Source: Setaria digitata
Taxonomy: Eukaryota > Nematoda > Chromadorea > Rhabditida > Setariidae
Assembly: GCA_003640385.1 (NCBI GenBank)
Contig: RCAB01000247.1
Coordinates: 29,545 to 93,544, forward strand
Reading direction: 5' to 3'
DNA: 64,000 nucleotides
Position 1 is the stretch's first letter. The number at the start of each line of letters is the position of its first letter. The position numbers were made by a program, and so were the translations under genes. This document shows, one piece after another, positions 1-11,343 of this stretch. The notes below the pieces were generated by a model. The model saw only the letters and a list, made by a program, of their open reading frames with translations. It did no database searches and was not told the DNA's origin.

Positions 1-2742
1 GAAATGTGAGTTGCAGAAGTTTCATTCTTTTCCGACTCTCCCCTGAAGTCCGAAGAGAAGACAAATTGTATCAGGAGGTAACAGTCGCTTTCTCTGTCCT
101 ATTGAAGCAACTGAATTCGAGTTCAATGAGTCGAATTGAGAGGTAAATGAAAAGAACGAACAAAGAGAGGAGCGAATGAGTGTCACTCATGATGTGCCGT
201 CCTGATCGAGTATCACCGCCCGAGTAGTGCGGGATATACCGACCAAGTTCCTAGAAAATTTCTGGTGTACACCTCCAAGAGATGTTCTTCGGAGTTGACC
301 GAGAAGGAACTCAGTTAATGACTGACTATGTTCCACAGATACCGTCTACGGAGCATTATTTGTCGGAAAGACCTGGTAGACAATTTTTAGCGAAAGCGAA
401 ATCTTTTTGATGAGGCAACTTTCAAGACAGTTATCCTGAATGAAGAGCAATTACCTTATATCATATACTGCTGCATTATATCATGTATTCCGAGGAGATC
501 AGCAAGAGCTACACGACGGGGTGTCCCTCTGTCCACAATACTATCATTTTATTCATGGTTGGGAATTCTCTCCTGATCTGGGAAAGTGCAATGTTTTGGT
601 GACGCCAAAGCTCTCTTCTTTCAGTGCTAAGAATGCTGTTTTGAATTTCTTCTGCATAAAGCATTCTTAATTTTTGACTGTTGCATGCTTTGTATATGGT
701 GATAATTTCTGGAGTTTCCAGGTAGATGAAACGAAGCATAGTTGGGTGTCCCAGAATAGGATTCCAGTACTGCAGCCACGAAAAAGCTGAAGTTTTACGA
801 AACTTGAGCTAAGAAACTGAATATGGAGGATAGATGGATGAAGGAGAAAGGTAGAGTTAGGAGAAGTGCCCCTTCTTTCATTAGCTTACATCAGGGAACG
901 GGTGAAAGGAATTGGTGAGCTGTTTTTTCCAACAGATAGCCTCTGAGTCGTAAGCCATTGGATAAGGCCAAGTATATAAGCTGAACCCTCAGTTTGGCCT
1001 GATCATTCCCCGGAAGGCAAGACAGAAACAGACAGACAAACAGAATCAAACTGACACCCATAATCCCGCCGGCTTTATATTTACTTGCACATTCATACCG
1101 TATCCATACTTCGCAAGCCTAAGAAGCCTCTTGCCCCTACTTGTCATGCGAATCCTTAAGCAGCCTAGTCAGTCAAACAATGCATACATATATACAGATT
1201 GATTTCCGTGCCAGATTGGCCCATTAACAACTCTTTCACATGCTAAGATAGATGAATAACAGGAAAGAAGGCATTAGGCCTTGTGAGCTGCTCGTAGTTC
1301 CGTGAAGAAATTATAGAGGGACTCGCATCATATAAAATTACGTCACGCAATTCATACTTCGAGAAACTACCTTGGTTTATCTGAGATGCTTGAAATGCTC
1401 GATGATCAGGGAGAAAGTAAACCGAAATGAATCTTGATGAGAGAAAAAGAGTCTATGTAGGTATGAAATGTCTCGAGGCTTGAGGTGAAAACTCCCTCTG
1501 TTTTGTTTTTCGTTTTTTTATTCTGAAGGATTATTCTGGGAAGATGGTTAAGCGAATTTGTTCACCTAACCATTCTCACCTCCATCTTCAGGCTATCCAG
1601 GCCATACTGAATTATTATTGGCTTGTAATATGTCATGACGATGCAGGAGACATCTTCGTTTCGCTGGGCTAATTTGCATAGCGCAATCGAATGAGCATAA
1701 TAATAATGTGCCTAAATGGCCAGTGATGCCTAGGCAAGGCTTTTTCTGCCATTCGTAGCACAAGCATATGGCTGCTGAGTAAATTGAGGCCTTCAAACAA
1801 TTACTCGCTGGCCTGAATGCAATCTGTAAATACACAATGTAAATGATTTTGATAATCCATTATTGCTATTTGCTCCTTCTGAATAGCATCTTAATATCCG
1901 CAGGGGCGGAAGGAACGAGAAGAGAGCAGAACGACAGATGCCGATGAATTGAGGAGGATGACGGGACACGATGATGACGGATTCAATAAGCAGCACTTTG
2001 GCCCTCATCAATTGTAAGTAGAACCAGCCATCATTATCATTTGAGCCAAGGAGCGCTGATTGAGGGAAGGGAAGAAAAGGGGACTATCAAGAGTGAAATG
2101 CAAAAAACGTTTCATCTGTCCAAAAAAATTTCATTCAAAAATGTCTTGCCACCACAGCCCGCTTTGGGAAAATTTCCCCAATCGGAATTACAAGAAGCAA
2201 GCTTTAGTTAGCTGAACTGAACTGCATAAACTGTCATTCAGAGATGCACAATCCAACTGCCCAATATTCCGAAACACCTTTAACATTTACCGGGTTCAAA
2301 CTTGTAGTGGGTAATTCAGTTGTCCGTATCATTACTGCTTTGCAAGTGATCCAACGAAAGTAAGGTAACACTTCAACAGTTGATTGGCTATCATCCCGTC
2401 CGCTCTACCTTCTCTTACAAAATTTCTATATTAGAAAATAGCACAAAAAGCCGGAATTTGCATATTCAAATTAATAAAAATAAAAAAGTGCACTGATAAT
2501 AACACTGATACAAAAGAGGACGAGGCGTACTTGTGTCTAACCGATGCATAATTATATCAACACTTTAACTTCTGTGATTATTATATTTATCGGTTTAGGT
2601 AAGGATACTTCTGTTGAGGGTAATACTTCAATTCCAATTACCATAAGGCTTTTTCATTAGATTAAAGCAAACGTCAGTAGGACATTTTCCAATTGATACA
2701 GATCAACTTCCGTCTAGGTAACTCTTCAATGCATTATGATTT
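1..2742. other. stretch with no supported gene
   Basis: No exon chain with consistent phase and splice signals was found on either strand. Open stretches up to about 80 codons occur but have no recognisable domain. The only mildly coding-like piece is a minus-strand open frame ending at about 509, preceded by a cag acceptor near 680; it could be a distal exon of the unknown gene suggested at 2.7-3.1 kb, but nothing proves it. A purine-rich run of cagaca/cagaaac words lies at about 1020-1050. Confidence 0.4.
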
Positions 2743-3104
2743 TCAGTGATTTTCAGCAATGATGCTACCAGTGCTATGCTTATGTATCTGTCTAGTTCGA
2801 TTCTGTTATGTAGCCCGAAAACATGACAAATCAACAAGGTCACGATGGACAGACCGAAGTTTCTTTTCTTCTGAAGTAGTTATTGAAGGTTTTACTACCT
2901 AAGTTTCGTTAAGAGAGGACTTCATAAAAGATAACTGAAGACCAGACTAACTAACCTCTCGATAGCTAGCGTATTCCTGTGGCTCAAAATCCTGTCCTGT
3001 TTTTGCAAGCATCTTTTCATAATGACCAGCGGTCTGATTCACATTCTCTTCAAATTTAGCCATTTGCATATCCAACCTCTGGGGCAGCAAACGTAAATCT
3101 GGAT
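2743..3104 (-). CDS. possible 3' exons of an unknown gene
   Basis: Two minus-strand pieces fit together. The first, 3104-2956, follows a tttgggcag acceptor, is open for 49 codons plus two leading bases, and ends in a GAG|gttagt donor; it is charged and helical-looking, with LRLLPQRLDMQMAKFEEN and GHYEKMLAKTGQDFEPQEY. The second, 2802-2743, follows an ataacag acceptor in the matching phase and adds 19 residues before TGA. The upstream exon must end with one extra base and was not identified; an open frame at 3714-3313 starting with a hydrophobic leader (MTVFILFAFLICSSDS) is a candidate neighbour but its phase does not join. I do not recognise the family. It lies downstream of trehalase on the same strand. 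Confidence 0.3.
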
Positions 3105-4024
3105 CTGCCCAAAAGTGGATGCTATATGTTTACGGAACAGGTACATTTCCATTCTAAAAGAGGAGAGAGAAAGTCTCCCCTCGAAATAAAAATATGCAAC
3201 GGCAAAAATCTTCAATTGTTTAGCTCAACTTTTATGCAACAGTAGACCTAGGTTTGGATGTATTTAATTTGAAAGACTGTTGAATCTTTCGGGAGGCTCA
3301 TCATATGTTGCTTCAGCTAAACGGAACAAAAAACGGAAGGGAATTCAAGACGGCAGACATCTCAACGACTGGTTCTATAACCGAACAAGAAGACCACTTA
3401 TAAAGATTTACTCTTGTTTCCAAAATCCTAAGCGCTTTTTCAAGAATGATAAGCTTGGTATGCTTTTTTGGCTTAGTTTCACAGACCCATTTAATAAATT
3501 CAAGTGTTAGATGATCGCGGTTAAATAGAATCTGATTACTGAACCGAAAGTTTAAAGTCAGCTTGATTGCTTCCTTAACGATGATCAGAAACCCAGGATG
3601 ACACGGAGCCAACCGCACGTTTCCTTGACTTGTGATGAGTGAATAAAGACTTACGATTCTTTTCCGAGAGTCACTGGAGCAAATTAGAAATGCAAAAAGA
3701 ATGAATACCGTCATCGTCTTCCAAATCGTACCTTCAATCACATTTGCGATTCTGTTTTTTGTTCATCCGCTAATAGCAATAATTTTTTTGTTAAGTACAA
3801 AAAAAAAAGAAATTAAAAATTGGAGGTAGTGTTGGGACAGAAGTTGAAGGAAATGAAGGAAGGAAACTTTGAGAATGAGAATCTGAGATATTTTCTCCAT
3901 TTCAGTAGTGAGTAGGACATAGTACTGTAGCCTAATTTGATGATAGATGCTCGGTTATGCCTTCAGATGACACCTTTTCATTTGCAGTGAAGAGACAGTT
4001 TTGCTTTGACACCTGCTTCAACGA

Positions 4025-7000
4025 TTAAACAGAAATGTGTGACAACGAGGAATGATTTAGAACACAGATAAAAAGCAGTGGAAGGAATGGTAAAAAATAG
4101 GATTCATGAACGGTTCCTCTTGAATTGATCAGTGGGCTTCTGATAGGCCGGATAGCATTGCTGTGATTCACAGATGGCCGGAATGGCGAGTGGTGAGGGT
4201 AGAATTGCTCCGGAAGTTGCTCGTCGAGTTTTATCTGCTCCTCATACTTGGTGAGTAGATCCAGAATGACACCATTCGTCCAGCCAAAACCGTCCTTTAG
4301 TAAATTTACATAGGAATTTCTCCTCCTTCAGAAGCAAACAGAAATGTATGTTACTTTCACCTGTGAGCGGAATGTTCTGTCGCTCACGCGCTGTAATGTT
4401 CACTGAGAGCAGCAACAGCAAATCAAGACAATTCGTCGTCTACAAAATTCGTAACCGGAATATCTCTTACCTGCACCTCGTACTCTCCGCCGACTCCAGG
4501 ATGCGGATAGCTACCGATGACATCGTACTGCAATGAATCGTTGTAAGTATAACATTGAAAGCATACTGCACTGCTGCCAATGTGAGAGGTATCAAGCAGC
4601 AGACAGAATCCAGTTGGAGACATAGATTCAGAAATGTACACTGAGTGCAGCTTACCTTTTCCCACATCATTTTCGTTTCCTTGAAGACCCGGTAGTTACT
4701 CATCACCCATTTGCGCGCAAGTCGATAGGCCTGCAAGGATTGTATTTACTTCACTGCCGGTACAGGTCGACAAGAATGGTAATCAGGAATTCAACTGACC
4801 TGATTCTGCATTGCAGCATTTTCCGATTTCCGAAGTCCTTCGACGAGCATGTGAATCAGCGGAGGGAAGCCATTCGGGAAGTCCCACTGCTCCTTGCTCT
4901 CGCTTACAAGACTAGCGGGTACCCCACCAGCGTAACTGAATGCTCCGGAATTCTGAAATCAGGACCGAAATGAGCATCGTAACAGATCCAGTACCTGGGC
5001 GTGCATACAGACAGTTCCTTCTACTACTTACATTCATTAGTTTGAAAACTCTTTCCGACTTCTGCTGGTCCAGAGTGTGATAGCAGCCGGTGAACAGCGG
5101 TGCAGCTACGGTAGGGTAGAATCGGACGTTGTGCTCCATGGTACGCATGTTGAAGTCGTACCAAGCACCGGCGGTGCTGTTGTAGAAGATGGTATCGATA
5201 CTGGTTCGGAAGCTGGCCCACATGTCTCGGTACTTATGAGCTTCGGTTTTGTTGCCTTAAACAGTTTCCTAGAGAGAACAGAGACTCTGTCTACTTCTTC
5301 TCTCTAGACTAATCTATGTCGTCAACAGACTGCATAACCTGGAAGTGTTTACGTGAAACTAGTCATTTTCAATACTAATTACGTTCTGCTGCGGAACAAA
5401 AGCTAGTGCTTCTACCGATATGCGCATAAAGATACTCCAGAATGTTCATATTCCAACACATTAGAGCATTCAGATCGACGGGCAGTATTCGCGTGGTTTC
5501 TATCGTCTTCAGAGAGTGACTGTCACGTAACCAGCGGCTACTGAAATCCCATCCGGATTCTGCCGTACTTGCTATATCCTGAAATTGCCATCTTTTTTTT
5601 TAAATATACACTGACAGTTAGAAAATAGTAGCGATCATCAATCAAACCTGCCAGAATCTATGTTTGTCCGGAATTCCTATTGCGGATACGATATCTTCTC
5701 GGAATGACTCTGGTCGTGGAACGTTCGTATCAGTGCGGTACTGATAGACTGTATGCCGCTCCTGGTTCTTCATTGTAATGTTAATTGTCCTATAGTAAGA
5801 AGCCTTATCACTATTGCTATCAGTATCATTTATCCATGTGTGATAAATGTTATAAACGTAATAACGCAGAATTATGACTAGCCTATGTGTCCGCCACCAT
5901 TGGAATTCAGTTTTCAAGATGGGCAAAATCTTCCGGATAAATTCCAGATCTTCTGTGCTTTCATAGTACTCATAAACCATACCGCACAGCATTGGAGGCT
6001 GCGAACGACGCAGATAATATATTCTGCCACCATTAGGTACGAAGCCGTGCCTGAATCGTGTTTCTTGAAGTGAAGCAGGAGCCTTTTCAACAATAATTCT
6101 TAGAAATACGGAAAACGAAAGTGCGGTGACTTTCTGATAAAACAGTGAATTTGAAACCATTACTTTTTGGCAAACCAAATATACATATGATAATGATATG
6201 AAACAAACTTTTCAACAACATATGCTAAATTCAAGATTAGTTCCCTGGCGGTATTGAGCATTCCTGATGCTACCAGTCCTTTCAGCACCCAGTAATTGTC
6301 CCAGTAGTAATATTCTCGAAATCGACCACCGGCCATAATGAAGTTATGTGGAACATAGATGAGCGATGAGCGTGACTCGTGTTTCTTCATTTCAGGATCA
6401 ATCTAGAAGAAAACGTCGTTTATGAGTTTGTCTTAAATCGAGACTCGCTGAAGAACTCACCTTTCTACAGAGTGCTTTCCATAAGTTGTGGATATTAAGA
6501 GCCCAGTGTCGGAGAGTCTCGTCGGTAATACTCATAATTTTGCTCGGGAATGGTGTCCAGTCGGAAGGAGTGCAGTTTCTCAGTTCGCTTCCGGGAGGCA
6601 TAAAATACTCATCCAAAAAGTTCCTCAGCTCATCCCGGTTGATCAGTCCTACTGGCAGCTCACCAAATCGTCTGTTAAATTCCGCTAGCGTGTATTCTAG
6701 AACAATTATTGCACTAATCGGAAGGTGACGTAACGATATGAATAAGACGGAATCGGTACTAAATTCCAAAAAAACCAGACTAACTGACCCAATAGTGCTT
6801 GATCACTAGGGTGATCGTAACCGATTTGCATTTGCACTGTACTGAAATATCAGATTAATACCTGGATCGTGTTTCATAACCATATCCACAAAGGTTTTCG
6901 AATCCTTGTAAATCCTGTGGACATTTACTGCTTCAAGCATTTTCCCGCTACAGTATATGAATCTGAAATGTAGAGCTTGCAAATGGCTGAAGCAACATAA

Positions 7001-7335
7001 CTGTACTGTCCTTAGCATTTGAATTGGTTTCGAAATGCCGAACAGACGGCTCCTAAATGATCGTCACTCCCGGTATGCTCAGTTCTCGAGAGCAACTTCG
7101 CTCCTTCCCGTTACATCTAATTAACTGAATCCCCTGTGAAACTGTAATTATAAGGAAAGAAGAGAACTCACGAATTATTTGTGTTGGTATGGTCGCACAC
7201 ATTGACTGTTCCAGCAGGAACTGACGGCACGTCAATCCGAAGCACCACGCTGGCATCTACTTCGGTGTGTTTGGAGTTTGACGGTACCGCTGCGAAGAAA
7301 TGAAAAAATAAGTGGCAGTAGATAAGGAAGGCCAT
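4025..7335 (-). CDS. trehalase (glycoside hydrolase family 37)
   Basis: Hydrolyses alpha,alpha-trehalose to two glucose molecules. Twelve exons: 7335-7172, 6962-6862, 6696-6461, 6402-6209, 6050-5883, 5789-5648, 5578-5416, 5255-5032, 4952-4800, 4730-4656, 4527-4471, 4294-4025; phases agree and give 648 residues. Residues 1-16 ([16 protein letters not shown]) look like a signal peptide. Family landmarks in order: FIYCSGKML near the start of the mature protein, [14 protein letters not shown] (192-205), [38 protein letters not shown] with the expected catalytic acid at Asp346, [12 protein letters not shown], and GVGGEYEVQ with the expected catalytic base at Glu555. The glycine-rich motif has a Val in place of one Gly. 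After residue 600 there is a family-atypical tail ending in a hydrophobic stretch (about 625-638), compatible with a GPI-anchor signal or membrane anchor. Start chosen because ATG lies 5 bases after a ttctag acceptor. Confidence 0.93.
5790..5882 (-). other. GC-AG intron in the trehalase gene
   Basis: The reading frame joins WWRTHR to TINITMKNQ only if the intron starts at ATAG|gctagt and ends at ctatag. The nearest GT (cta|gtcata) gives an out-of-phase join that meets a stop. Length 93 bp. Confidence 0.75.
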
Positions 7336-8458
7336 TGCTTCTAGAAAGGGTCAGTGCTGGATTAGACGGTGAAATGTAGATGATTTCTCGATAACCAGAA
7401 GGCTCTGTCCTAATTCCTTGCTCGCAACACCTCTCCCTCCAAAAGCACCGTACTCGCTGAAACGATAAACACTAGAAACTGGATAATGTTATGTTTCGTA
7501 TCATCTACACTATCAGAACCGTTATCACCAAAGCCTAATGTGCAGGAATAATAGCGCCTATTCTTAAGCGTTCTTACTTAAACTATATTAGTGAACAAAA
7601 GAGAAGTCTGTCATCAACAGAAATGAACTATGCCACCGACTAAACTAGGCTTTTTGCAACACAAGTTCTCTGGCAGTGAACAGTTACCCGTTGCTAGACA
7701 GAATTCTTCGCTGGGTTGCAAAATTCTATACATATCCTAACAGAAGTCAGCAGTGTTATACGATCACATTCCCACACCTAATCGGTAACTTCATCAGTGA
7801 CGTGAGCCTTAAATATTCAGTCTGATTCCAATGATGATATGGGGTAGATGTGAAGCAGTGAATCATGACTGCGTATGTCACTACCCGCAGCTGTCGATAC
7901 ATGCTGCTCTGGATTCTGAAGCTTACAATGCTCTTGAGTGATAATAAATTACCGAACCTTTATCACATTATCTTTGAAACAGTTATAAAGAAAAAGTGTT
8001 AGGAATAATGAAATGAAACAATGGGAAGCCAGAATAACCGGAATAACAACTGAAGAGTGACCTTTACTTCACAGTTAACTTCTTCGTATGTGTTTTTAGA
8101 GGGAGCAGTGAGGAGCAGCCTTCCCCCTCAATTAAGGTCATCGATCGACTGATGAAAGTGGTATGAAATGGGATGGGGTAAAGGGCAAGGAGAGCGACAT
8201 GTGGATTCTGAATCCGAGAGCTTCATGAAACGATGACAACTGAAGTGTGCGTTAGTTCATTTTTTACTTCGTGATAGGTCAGCGTAACAAGCATGCCTTA
8301 TTGCGTTTCAAGGGAGAAAATGTTCTGTGCCTTGAGTAGACAGATTCCTGCAACTGGAAAGCAAATTATACGGTGACTGTTGGCTGATGAATGTACCGGT
8401 ACTCCTTTATCGCTTTCTCAAATAATAGAAAAGTGTAAGTAATGTAATTCGTTCTTCC
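7336..8458. other. intergenic, trehalase 5' flank
   Basis: About 1.1 kb between the end of the phosphatidylinositol transfer protein gene and the trehalase start, both on minus. No coding chain was seen. A ttctag splice acceptor (reverse strand, 7341-7344) lies just upstream of the trehalase ATG and is the likely trans-splice site. The spacing is large for a nematode operon. Confidence 0.5.
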
Positions 8459-10758
8459 TTACGAAGCACTTCTGTCACCCACGTCACATACGGTGCCACG
8501 CTTCTCCGGTTCAGCAATCTGCTTCTTCAACTCCTCCACAGCTTCCCTCTCCATCTTCTTGATATCATCGATCGTCATGTCATACCACCGGTCTGTCCAG
8601 CAGTACAGTTCCCTGAAGAATCGGACAAACTGTGCACGAATTTATCGCTCTACTTAATCCTGGAAGGCAATACTAGAATGATAGCAGCAATGCTCGGTGA
8701 ATACAGAGTGGAAGTGATTCACTCACGAACACTTCTGAATCCCGGCCCCAGATGAGCTGCCCAAAATTTGCTGAAGAATACAGTAAACCTCAGCTTACTT
8801 GACAGCTTGTGAATTTCCAGCCGAATGTCATGTAACAAGAGAAATGCCTACCTGTTGAATTTGGAAAATATTCGAGGATACTGTCTCTGGAGCACGTGCT
8901 CCACCATTGTTTGGAATCCGAACATTTTGAAATGCACCTGCACAACCTGAAACGATTGTTCTCGTGAGGAACCACCAGCCAGAAGGAAATAGTTGGATAC
9001 TGTTCCTCATCAGGGACAGGACAGCTGTTTACGAGCGATGCTAATCGAGTCGAAGAAGCCAGCATCACTAAGTCCTAATTTACTGGAGATGTCATTTCAT
9101 GTGCTGTGTGGATGAGAATCAAGAAGCGAACTTTGTAACAGCACATCACCGGTTTAGTCGTGTGAATCCAATCTTTCGGCAACTTTCCACGACCAGTCTT
9201 TCTAGACTTGAATTCACGCACATCTGTTTCCGGTGTGATGTCCTGCAACAAGCAAGTGGCAGGTGCACTGATAATGCTTCTGTAGTGATAAGAATTCTCA
9301 ACAACCACCAGCTAGCATCAGGTTGCATCCTATAGCACTATGTTCTGAAGACATCAAAACAGACCGTACAAACGGCTCACCGTTTTTTTTAAGAAGCTGT
9401 CATCATAGATATCAATAACGATTACCTCTCGCTTCTTTAGCAGTGCTGGGCTCAAGTCCAATGCCTTAAAATTATTAGCACAAGCTACTTGCACTGTTCG
9501 CTAGCAATTCTTTGCAATAACTTACTCAGCACGATGCATGTTGCATGCTGCACGCCGCACACAGTTATATTATCTGGCTGAACAACTGCTTACATTTTCA
9601 GTATGGCCCTTGTCTGGAAGGTGCATCGACTCAATATTGATGTAGAAGCCGTCCTTCATGTAATCCGGATTCTGCAATGCACAGTTTTCTCTCCCGTTCC
9701 AGAACTGATGTAGCTAACTGCTCAGACGGGCAGTCTCCTATAATAACCAACCTTGATAACCGTCTTGCAATACGGGAATGCATTCCAGCACTCTTCATGT
9801 AACACGAACGCCGCGTCCGGAAATATCTTCCGTAATGCCCATGGTGACTTCGACTTCGTCCGGTAGATCTTGTGTGTGTAAATGCCGGTGATAGAGTGTC
9901 CCGGACGGACTGTCGTACTTGTGAAATCATCATTTTCCAGCACCTGCAAAAAACCGATTCAGGAAAAGCCTACGGTTGAACAGGTATAACTACCTTCCTC
10001 CCTTTCCTCCATTCCTTTTTTTCCGCATCGGCAAATCTGGGGAATCTCTGTTACAGACTGAAGAAATGCCATCTACTCCAAACCGCCAAAATTTCCCTAA
10101 GATTTGCAGAACACACTTTCTGGTGCAAATGAAGGTTAGCTTCATTAATTGTGCCTGAAGCCTGCTACTACTGTTTCATTGATCCTAGACCGACTGATGG
10201 CCTCTAAGTAAAAATACTTTGCCCAATTCTTTTCAAAACATTTAATGAGTCTTGTTTCATTACACAATACAGTATAAAAATATTCGGTTAGAGTAACAGT
10301 AGTAATAATTAATAATGGCAGTCGTATTAATCCACTTGCCATTGTCTTTTTTTATTATTACTATTTATAGTAACAGTAGTAGTGGCAGTAGCTATAATTA
10401 TCAATTATAATACAGTGATGTCACTAAATTATTACTACTGTTTCACCATCAAATATAATTATTAACAATATCAACTTCCATTAGTGATAACATAAGTCAG
10501 TCATCACGAAAATAAGAATGAAACAATTTTTGAGGGAATTTGAAACCTCAACACCATCACCCCCTCCCGTTTCATTTTTGCTCGTTTCCGACACTGCGAA
10601 TAATTGTCCACGATAATACTCATCCATTTCGAACGGCATTAAAATACGGAATTCCTGAAAATGTGCCGAACTGATAGTCGTCAGCTGATTGAGTGCTAGC
10701 GCGGCAGTTTCGAGAGCACTGAAACAGAACACCGCGATGCGCTTACTTTGATAATCAT
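8459..10758 (-). CDS. phosphatidylinositol transfer protein, class I
   Basis: Cytosolic START-like carrier that exchanges phosphatidylinositol and phosphatidylcholine between membranes. Eight exons: 10758-10747, 10654-10547, 9943-9752, 9671-9594, 9464-9381, 9242-9132, 8946-8852, 8612-8459; the sum is in frame and encodes 277 residues, against about 270 for vertebrate alpha/beta forms. The first exon is only 12 coding bases (MIIK), then [51 protein letters not shown], the diagnostic [11 protein letters not shown] (from residue 173), VMCCYK, and the C-terminal lid helix with [19 protein letters not shown]. The protein stops soon after the lid helix, so it is a stand-alone PITP rather than the N-terminal domain of an RdgB-type protein. 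An acceptor (gactgcag) lies just upstream of the ATG. Confidence 0.94.
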
Positions 10759-11343
10759 CTCTAGTGCTGCAGTCTTTCGACCGCTTCACTCAACAATCTG
10801 AATACAAGTATAAACAATGAATCTTTCCTTGCACTGCGCTTCTCATATACTGTTCCGCTAGAATATATCCTGTATAATAGTGGAAGCAGCAGACTATGCA
10901 ACTTTTCCGGCTTGGATGATCCGGTCCGGCTCGATTTAGAACATTCTAGAAGAAGAGAGATGATGTCTGTCAGTGAAATTAAGTGTTAATACTCGTCATC
11001 TTCAGCATCTTAGCAACCACACTGTCATCCTATCCGATCACTTCAGTCCCAACAAGTACCACAATTTCTGAAATCAACTACTGCTCATCGTCATGGAAGC
11101 ATATTTTTCACTATGACTATGTCATTGTAAATCTTGCTATGCTCTATCGAAATAAGGTTTACATTGTATGTCCGCATTCGTGGGGTTCTGTATGTGTTGT
11201 AGTACGTACGTCAGATCCTACGTGCGTGTCGTGTGTACAGTACGCGTGTATATGTAACTGTATCCGTAGTTGGCGGCGCTGTTATTCTGAAAGTACTCGT
11301 GTTCCAGATGGAGCAAACTATTTATGCATAGATAGGTAAGTAT
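10759..11343. other. divergent intergenic region
   Basis: Lies between the PITP start (minus) and the TMEM186-like start (plus), so it should contain both promoters. No coding chain. At 11314-11345 an AG-ATG and a gtaagtat donor-like string occur just before the proposed TMEM186-like ATG, so a short upstream exon of that gene is possible. Confidence 0.45.

Noticed and set aside
3313..3741. 142-codon minus-strand frame with a hydrophobic leader
   Set aside because: The longest open frame at this end, but its internal donors do not match the phase of the exon at 3104 and no family is recognisable; kept only as a possible neighbour.
5642..6178. Single 178-codon minus-strand open frame taken as one exon
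   Set aside because: It fuses two trehalase exons through a stop-free intron; family alignment shows the intervening residues are foreign, so an intron (5790-5882) was placed.
6788..6841. Possible extra trehalase exon after a tgatatttcag acceptor
   Set aside because: Its reading frame does not resemble trehalase, while joining exon 2 directly to the exon at 6696 gives [17 protein letters not shown], which fits the family.
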